From Eubacteriales bacterium (GTDB lineage: Bacteria; Bacillota; Clostridia; Peptostreptococcales; Anaerovoracaceae): DNA of 8,800 nucleotides. The notes beneath the pieces were generated by a model that did not search any database, was not told the origin of the DNA, and saw nothing but the letters and a program-made list of their open reading frames with translations. Below are positions 4,337-8,800 of this stretch, in pieces. The translations under genes and the position numbers were made by a program. The DNA is taken from assembly GCA_028702415.1 (NCBI GenBank), contig JAQVOT010000043.1, positions 1 to 8,800 of the forward strand. Reading direction: 5' to 3'. Position 1 is the stretch's first letter. Each line of letters begins with the position of its first letter.

Positions 4337-6130
4337 ATGTACGTTGGAAGGATCGAAAAACTCCTGGCTTATTATTCACCGGTACCGATCTGCACGGTGA
4401 ACGCCCAGGGCAAAGTAACAAGAGCCAACAAGAAAATTGCGGATGTATTCAAGTACGACGGAATTGTGGATTATGATATTTTTGCTCTTACGGGAATTAA
4501 AATGCCTGAACTGGTTAAGGCCGCCCAGACAGACAAACCCTTATACATCAAGAGAAACGATAGGACATTCAGAATCGGATGCAGCTTTCTGAAGGCAGAG
4601 ACAGAAGAATCCGAAGAAATAAATCTGGAAAATGCAACCCTGATCATGACATTCACCGACATCTCTTCATATGAGAAGCTGAAGGAGCTGTACAATGAAG
4701 AGAAGGTGTATATGGTTCTGGTGAACATTGACAACTATGATGAGCTGATCGCAGGACCAAACGAGCAGAGAGAAGTTGAAATCGGAGCTAAAATCGACAG
4801 GCTTATCAGGGACTGGGCCACAGATCTGGAAGCAATGGTTGTCAGGTACAGAGAATACAGTTTTGAGCTGGTAGTCAATCACAAAAATTACGAAGTGATG
4901 AAAAAAAACAGATTTGATATTCTGGACAAGGTTAAGGAAATTGAAACAGACACTGACTTTCCTGTTACACTCAGTATCGGAATCGGAATTAGCGGAAAGA
5001 CTCTGGCAGAAACGGATGACTACGCGCAGGATGCCCTGGACATGGCGCTGGGAAGAGGCGGGGATCAGGTTGTAGTCAAGAACGTTAGAACCTTCGAGTA
5101 TTACGGGGGAAACACCCAGAGCGTTGAGAAGGGAAATAAGGGTAAATCCAGAATTATCGGCCATGCGTTGATGACCCTGATGAACCAGTCCACGAAAGTC
5201 TTTATCATGGGCCACAAAAATCCTGATATGGACTGTTTCGGAGCATCCTTGGGAATTCACAGAATGGCCAGGGAAGCCGGCAGGGAAGCCTATATCATCC
5301 TCAGAGAATATAACGAAACCCTTATAGATATTGTTGCTGATGCGAAAGAATCAAACGAATACGAAATCATTTCCGAAGAAAGAGCTCTAACTCTTATTGA
5401 TGACAATTCTCTTGTTGTTGTTGTCGATTGCCACAGACCAATGCTGGTGGAATCAAAGGAAATTATAAACCGGGTTCAAAGGCTGGTGGTTGTGGATCAC
5501 CACAGAATGGCAGAGGACGTACTTCCGAATCAGACTCTATCATATATGGAAACCTACGCATCATCCGCAGCGGAACTGGTAACAGAAATGCTCCAATATG
5601 TGGTTGATAAAAAAGCAGTATCCAGGATTGAGGCCAATGCGCTACTGGCGGGAATCATGTTGGATACAAACAGATTCGCAGTTAAGGCAGGGGTCAGAAC
5701 ATTCGAGTCCGCATCCTGGCTGAAACGGGTTGGAGCTAACCTGTCGGTAGTGAGAAGATACTTTCAGGACAATGCGGATAAATTCAAGGCCAAAGCAGCG
5801 GGCATAAACAATGCCAGAATTTATGATGGTGGAGTTGCCACTTCTATCTGCGAGGGCGAAACAATAAACACACAGATTATTAATTCACAAGTTGCTGACG
5901 AGTTGCTGACCATAAGAGGAGTTGAAGCCAGCTTCGTGGCAGGAAAAAATGAGCTGGGGGAGACTGTTGTTAGTGCCAGATCACTGGGTAACATTAACGT
6001 GCAGTACGTAATGGAACACTTCGGCGGCGGAGGGCACATGAACACGGCAGGTGTCAAGAGCAAGCTTCCGCCGGATGAAATACTGGGACAGATTGTTAAA
6101 TATGTACAGTCAGAACAGCAAAAAAACTGA
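4337..6130 (+). CDS. gdpP: GdpP-type c-di-AMP phosphodiesterase, soluble form without membrane helices
   Basis: The predicted protein has 597 residues. Domains in order are a PAS-like region (about 1-105), a degenerate GGDEF-like region (about 120-260, no GGDEF signature), a DHH phosphoesterase domain and a C-terminal DHHA1 domain. Metal-binding motifs are intact: HKNPDMD at 293-299, DCH at 364-366, DHH at 387-389, and GGGGH at 563-567 for substrate binding. This predicts hydrolysis of cyclic di-AMP to pApA or a related linear dinucleotide. Standard GdpP/YybT proteins begin with two transmembrane helices; this one starts straight at the PAS-like domain, and no hydrophobic stretch is seen upstream in the frame. 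It would therefore act in the cytosol. It leads an operon with rplI and dnaB, the order known from B. subtilis, but the membrane protein gene yybS (DUF2232) that usually precedes it is absent. The enzyme assignment is strong; the substrate preference is inferred. Confidence 0.9.
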   Translation: MYVGRIEKLLAYYSPVPICTVNAQGKVTRANKKIADVFKYDGIVDYDIFALTGIKMPELVKAAQTDKPLYIKRNDRTFRIGCSFLKAETEESEEINLENATLIMTFTDISSYEKLKELYNEEKVYMVLVNIDNYDELIAGPNEQREVEIGAKIDRLIRDWATDLEAMVVRYREYSFELVVNHKNYEVMKKNRFDILDKVKEIETDTDFPVTLSIGIGISGKTLAETDDYAQDALDMALGRGGDQVVVKNVRTFEYYGGNTQSVEKGNKGKSRIIGHALMTLMNQSTKVFIMGHKNPDMDCFGASLGIHRMAREAGREAYIILREYNETLIDIVADAKESNEYEIISEERALTLIDDNSLVVVVDCHRPMLVESKEIINRVQRLVVVDHHRMAEDVLPNQTLSYMETYASSAAELVTEMLQYVVDKKAVSRIEANALLAGIMLDTNRFAVKAGVRTFESASWLKRVGANLSVVRRYFQDNADKFKAKAAGINNARIYDGGVATSICEGETINTQIINSQVADELLTIRGVEASFVAGKNELGETVVSARSLGNINVQYVMEHFGGGGHMNTAGVKSKLPPDEILGQIVKYVQSEQQKN

Positions 6131-6173
6131 CGCTCTGACTCACGAAACCAACACAATAGGAGGTTAAAATCAG

Positions 6174-6620
6174 ATGATAGTAATACTCACAAAGGACCTT
6201 AAGGGAACCGGCAAGGCCGGAGACGTTGTAAAGGTGAATGACGGATATGCCAGAAACATGCTTATCCCCAAGGGTCTTGCCAGAGAAGCAACTCAGGGCA
6301 ACGTAAGGAATCTGGAGAAGCAGAAGGCTTTCGTCCAGGAGAAAAAAGCCGAAGAAAAGGCAGCAGCACAGGCGAAGGCAGCTGAACTGGAGAAGGTAAC
6401 AGTAATTGTGAAATCCAGAGGTGGCGAAGGTGGCAGGTTGTTCGGCTCAGTTACATCCATGGATGTTGCAAAGGCTCTTGAAGAACAGGAAAACATCAAA
6501 GTAGACAAGAAAAAGATAGATATGCCGGGACCTATAAAGCAGGCAGGAAAGTATCAGGTAAGAGTCAAGCTGTTCCCTGAAGTGTCAGCAAAGGTAAACC
6601 TTGAAGTTACAGGAGAATAA
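6174..6620 (+). CDS. rplI: 50S ribosomal protein L9
   Basis: The 148-residue product has the L9 two-domain shape. The N-terminal rRNA-binding domain opens MIVILTKDLKGTGKAGDVVKV and carries the family signature NDGYARNMLIPKG at 22-34. A long Ala/Lys/Glu-rich helix follows (about 41-75), then the C-terminal domain with GRLFGSVTSMDVAKAL. L9 binds 23S rRNA near the L1 stalk and helps maintain reading frame. The GGAGG at 6159-6163 lies 10 nt before the ATG. It is 43 nt after gdpP with no promoter or terminator between, and its last codons contain the ribosome binding site of dnaB, so the two are likely translated together. Confidence 0.97.
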   Translation: MIVILTKDLKGTGKAGDVVKVNDGYARNMLIPKGLAREATQGNVRNLEKQKAFVQEKKAEEKAAAQAKAAELEKVTVIVKSRGGEGGRLFGSVTSMDVAKALEEQENIKVDKKKIDMPGPIKQAGKYQVRVKLFPEVSAKVNLEVTGE

Positions 6621-6622
6621 AA

Positions 6623-7960
6623 ATGCAAGAGAGAATTCCTCCCCACAATTTAGATGCGGAGAAATCCGTACTGGGTGCAGCGCTGCTTTCTAAGGATGCA
6701 GTTTATGAAGTTCTTGAAATCCTAGGTTCTGAAGATTTTTATGATCCGAATCACAAGGAGATCTTCACAGTGATCTATGAGCTGGCAAGAAGGAATGCCC
6801 CGGTTGATGCACTGACAGTTTCCAATGAACTGGACAAAAGAGGAAGTCTGAACATGGTGGGCGGCAGAGCATACGTGGCAAGCCTGTCAACTGCAACACC
6901 AACAACAGCAAATGCGGCGGAGTACGGCAAGATCGTGGCCGAAAAGGCAACAATAAGGAGACTTATCGCAAAAGCTGACGATATTGTAAAAAAAGGATAT
7001 GACAAGAGCACTGATGCAGCTCAGCTTTTGGATTACGCAGAAAACGGAATCTTCGACATTTCTCAGTCGGGAATGAGAGGCTCATATACTCAGCTGAAAG
7101 ATATCCTCATGAGCAATATAGAAGCCATCGATAGAGCCTCTCAGAGCCAGGGAGGAATAACGGGGGTAACAACAGGCTTTAAAGATCTGAATGAAAGGAC
7201 TTCCGGCTGGCAGAATTCGGACCTGATTGTTCTGGCGGCAAGACCGGCAATGGGCAAAACGGCATTTGCCTTATCACTAGCACAGAATGCTGCTATTAAG
7301 GGAGACAAAACCGTAATGATATTCTCGCTGGAAATGGCCAAGAACCAGATCAGCGAAAGGCTACTGGCAATGGAATCGAAGATCGAGATGCAAAAGATAA
7401 AAACAGGCCGCCTGGAAAGGCGTGACTGGGACGATTTGACTGCTGCCATGGAGACCCTGAGCGGCGCTAAGATCTTTATCGATGACACGCCGGGAATAAA
7501 CATCATGGAAATGAAAAGCAAATGCAGGCGCCTGAAGGCCGAGGGCAATCTGGATCTTGTTATAATAGACTACCTGCAACTGATGAACCCGGAGGGAAAA
7601 GCAGATTCCAGGGTGCAGGAGGTTTCGGTAATAACCAGAAATCTGAAACTGCTGGCAAGGGAACTGGACTGTCCGGTTATTGTTCTTTCGCAGCTTTCAA
7701 GAGGACCGGAGCAGAGAAATGATCACAGACCTATGCTGTCTGACCTTAGAGAATCCGGTTCAATCGAGCAGGATGCGGACATCGTTCTGTTCTTGTACAG
7801 AGACGAGTACTATAACGAAGATACCGAAGCCCCGGGAGAGTGTGAAGTGATTATAGGCAAGCAGAGGAGAGGGCCTACCGGAACCGTTAAGGTTGCATGG
7901 CTTGACAAGATAACCAAGTTTGTAGACAGTGCGGGAAGTGGAAACTTCCAGGGATTTTAA
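6623..7960 (+). CDS. dnaB: Replicative DNA helicase DnaB
   Basis: The 445-residue protein is a full-length DnaB-family helicase (called dnaC in B. subtilis). The N-terminal helical domain starts IPPHNLDAEKSVLGA, and a linker runs to about residue 165. The RecA-like motor then shows Walker A with ARPAMGKT at 206-213 (K212), the conserved FSLEM, Walker B ending IIDYLQL (D316), and the late motifs LSQLSRGPEQR, DLRESGSIEQDAD and GKQRRGPTG. It unwinds DNA ahead of the fork as a hexameric ring. No intein or insertion interrupts the motifs. AGGAGA at 6611-6616, within the end of rplI, is its ribosome binding site, and the ATG comes two bases after the rplI stop. The DnaD-like loader gene follows 3 nt downstream, so helicase and loader are probably co-produced. 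Confidence 0.97.
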   Translation: MQERIPPHNLDAEKSVLGAALLSKDAVYEVLEILGSEDFYDPNHKEIFTVIYELARRNAPVDALTVSNELDKRGSLNMVGGRAYVASLSTATPTTANAAEYGKIVAEKATIRRLIAKADDIVKKGYDKSTDAAQLLDYAENGIFDISQSGMRGSYTQLKDILMSNIEAIDRASQSQGGITGVTTGFKDLNERTSGWQNSDLIVLAARPAMGKTAFALSLAQNAAIKGDKTVMIFSLEMAKNQISERLLAMESKIEMQKIKTGRLERRDWDDLTAAMETLSGAKIFIDDTPGINIMEMKSKCRRLKAEGNLDLVIIDYLQLMNPEGKADSRVQEVSVITRNLKLLARELDCPVIVLSQLSRGPEQRNDHRPMLSDLRESGSIEQDADIVLFLYRDEYYNEDTEAPGECEVIIGKQRRGPTGTVKVAWLDKITKFVDSAGSGNFQGF

Positions 7961-7963
7961 AAG

Positions 7964-8800
7964 ATGAAATTCACCAAAGAAAAAACAAATGACTATTTTC
8001 TGTTTGATACCAAGGTGGAAAATATGTTCATAAATGAATATCTGGCAGCGGCAGACGGGGATTACGTGAAAGTATATCTATTTGCCCTTATGTACACAGA
8101 GCTAGGCGTGAATTTCGTAAATGAAGATATCGCCAAACAGCTGGCCATGAACATAGAAGATGTTTATAAAGCCTGGTCCTACTGGGAGAAGATGGGCGTA
8201 ATAAGGAAAAAGAGAATAAATCCTGAGAACAGCCTTGAATATGACGTGGAATTTGTAATGCTCAAACACATGCTTTACGGAAACAGTAGAGGAGAACCCG
8301 GTTCGGAAGCAGAAGGAAAGACCAACCTTGGAACCCACATGGCAAACAGAGAATATAAGGACATGTTTGCCCGAATTGAGAAAGCGGTTGGTCGTGTAAT
8401 CAGTGGAACAGAAATGGGCGAAATCATATCCTGGGTTGACGACCTTGGAACCGATCCGGAAGTTATTGGTTTTGCATTTGAGTACTGTGCCGGCAAAGGG
8501 AAGAAAACCGTGAGGTATGTTGGAACCGTAATCCGAAATTGGATTGAAGATGGATATAGAACAATGGATGAGGTGAAAACCCACATGGACGAAACCACCG
8601 GGCGAGGAGGCGATTACAAGAGGGTGTTCCAGGCGCTGGGATTCAGGAGACTTCCTTCGGAGGAAGAAAAGCGACTAATGGACCTGTGGTTTGACAAAAT
8701 GTCATTTGACATGAACAAAGTGCTCGAGGCCTGCGCCAAAACGGCAGGAATTTCAAATCCAAGCATAAGTTATGTTAACAGAGATCTGGATAACTGGTAT
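7964..8800 (+). CDS. DnaD-domain helicase loader/replication initiation protein (3' end outside the window)
   Basis: The frame is open from ATG 7964 to the last base, 279 codons without a stop, so the gene is cut by the window edge. Residues about 20-100 look like the DDBH1 winged-helix part (YVKVYLFALMYTEL, then EDIAKQLAMNIEDVYKAWSYW). An acidic, glycine-containing linker follows (about 106-128). Two copies of the DnaD/DnaB-like DDBH2 (DnaB_2) module come next: residues about 131-205 with RIEKAVGR, WVDDLG and YVGTVIRNW, and about 218-279 with VFQALGFRRLPSEEEKR and SISYVNRDLDNWY. Each ends in the family's Y-V/I-x(5-6)-W motif. Such proteins help place the replicative helicase at origins or restart sites in Firmicutes. 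The ATG is 3 nt after the dnaB stop, with AGGGA (7950-7954) as ribosome binding site. In related bacteria a DnaC-type ATPase often follows; that part is not in view. Confidence 0.87.
   Translation, partial: MKFTKEKTNDYFLFDTKVENMFINEYLAAADGDYVKVYLFALMYTELGVNFVNEDIAKQLAMNIEDVYKAWSYWEKMGVIRKKRINPENSLEYDVEFVMLKHMLYGNSRGEPGSEAEGKTNLGTHMANREYKDMFARIEKAVGRVISGTEMGEIISWVDDLGTDPEVIGFAFEYCAGKGKKTVRYVGTVIRNWIEDGYRTMDEVKTHMDETTGRGGDYKRVFQALGFRRLPSEEEKRLMDLWFDKMSFDMNKVLEACAKTAGISNPSISYVNRDLDNWY

Noticed and set aside
4900..5150. Possible active diguanylate cyclase (GGDEF) in the gdpP product
   Set aside because: The GGDEF signature and metal residues are missing, as is usual in GdpP proteins.
7522..7722. 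Small plus-strand open frame inside dnaB
   Set aside because: It lies out of frame within conserved dnaB motifs and has no start signals.
8102..8598. Two long minus-strand open frames opposite the end of the window
   Set aside because: They are antisense to the DnaD-like coding sequence, which is well supported, and their translations look like random shadows.

Overview
The window looks like chromosomal DNA of a moderate-GC Firmicute of class Clostridia. This rests on gene content and order, strong GGAGG-type ribosome binding sites, sigma-A-like promoters (TATAAT, and TTGCAA as -35), heavy use of AGA/AGG arginine codons, a zinc-ligand form of ribosomal protein S18, and a two-repeat DnaD-type protein after dnaB. 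A family-level placement, for example near the Anaerovoracaceae/Family XIII group, would be a guess.

Layout. Positions 1-289 (minus strand) hold the 5' part of a small DUF2148 ferredoxin-like gene. A compact divergent promoter region (about 305-370) separates it from a plus-strand group: a degenerate shikimate-kinase-like protein (382-873), a nucleotidyltransferase (929-1852) and a putatively exported GH73-type glucosaminidase (1881-2969). A clear promoter at 2973-3000 then starts a structured leader of about 115 nt and the classic rpsF-ssb-rpsR operon (3126-4131), which ends at a perfect intrinsic terminator (4154-4183). A second TTGCAA/TATAAT promoter (4237-4265) drives a c-di-AMP phosphodiesterase of the GdpP type (4337-6130), rplI (6174-6620), dnaB (6623-7960) and a DnaD-like helicase loader (7964 to the window edge). 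The gaps in this last group are 43, 2 and 3 nt.

How the genes fit together. The right half is the well-known Firmicute neighbourhood linking small and large ribosomal proteins (S6, S18, L9) with replication proteins (SSB, replicative helicase, loader) and c-di-AMP turnover. The leader before rpsF has the expected place and stem architecture for S6:S18 autoregulation. The left half is less conserved and contains envelope or metabolic genes of uncertain role.

No mobile element, CRISPR array, tRNA or rRNA was seen, and I see no strong case for a wholly new system. The points most worth a second look are: a GdpP homologue with no membrane helices, next to the absence of the DUF2232/YybS membrane gene that usually precedes it; a shikimate-kinase fold protein that has lost its P-loop lysine but keeps the putative substrate residues; and a repeated promoter/leader cassette in front of two adjacent genes.
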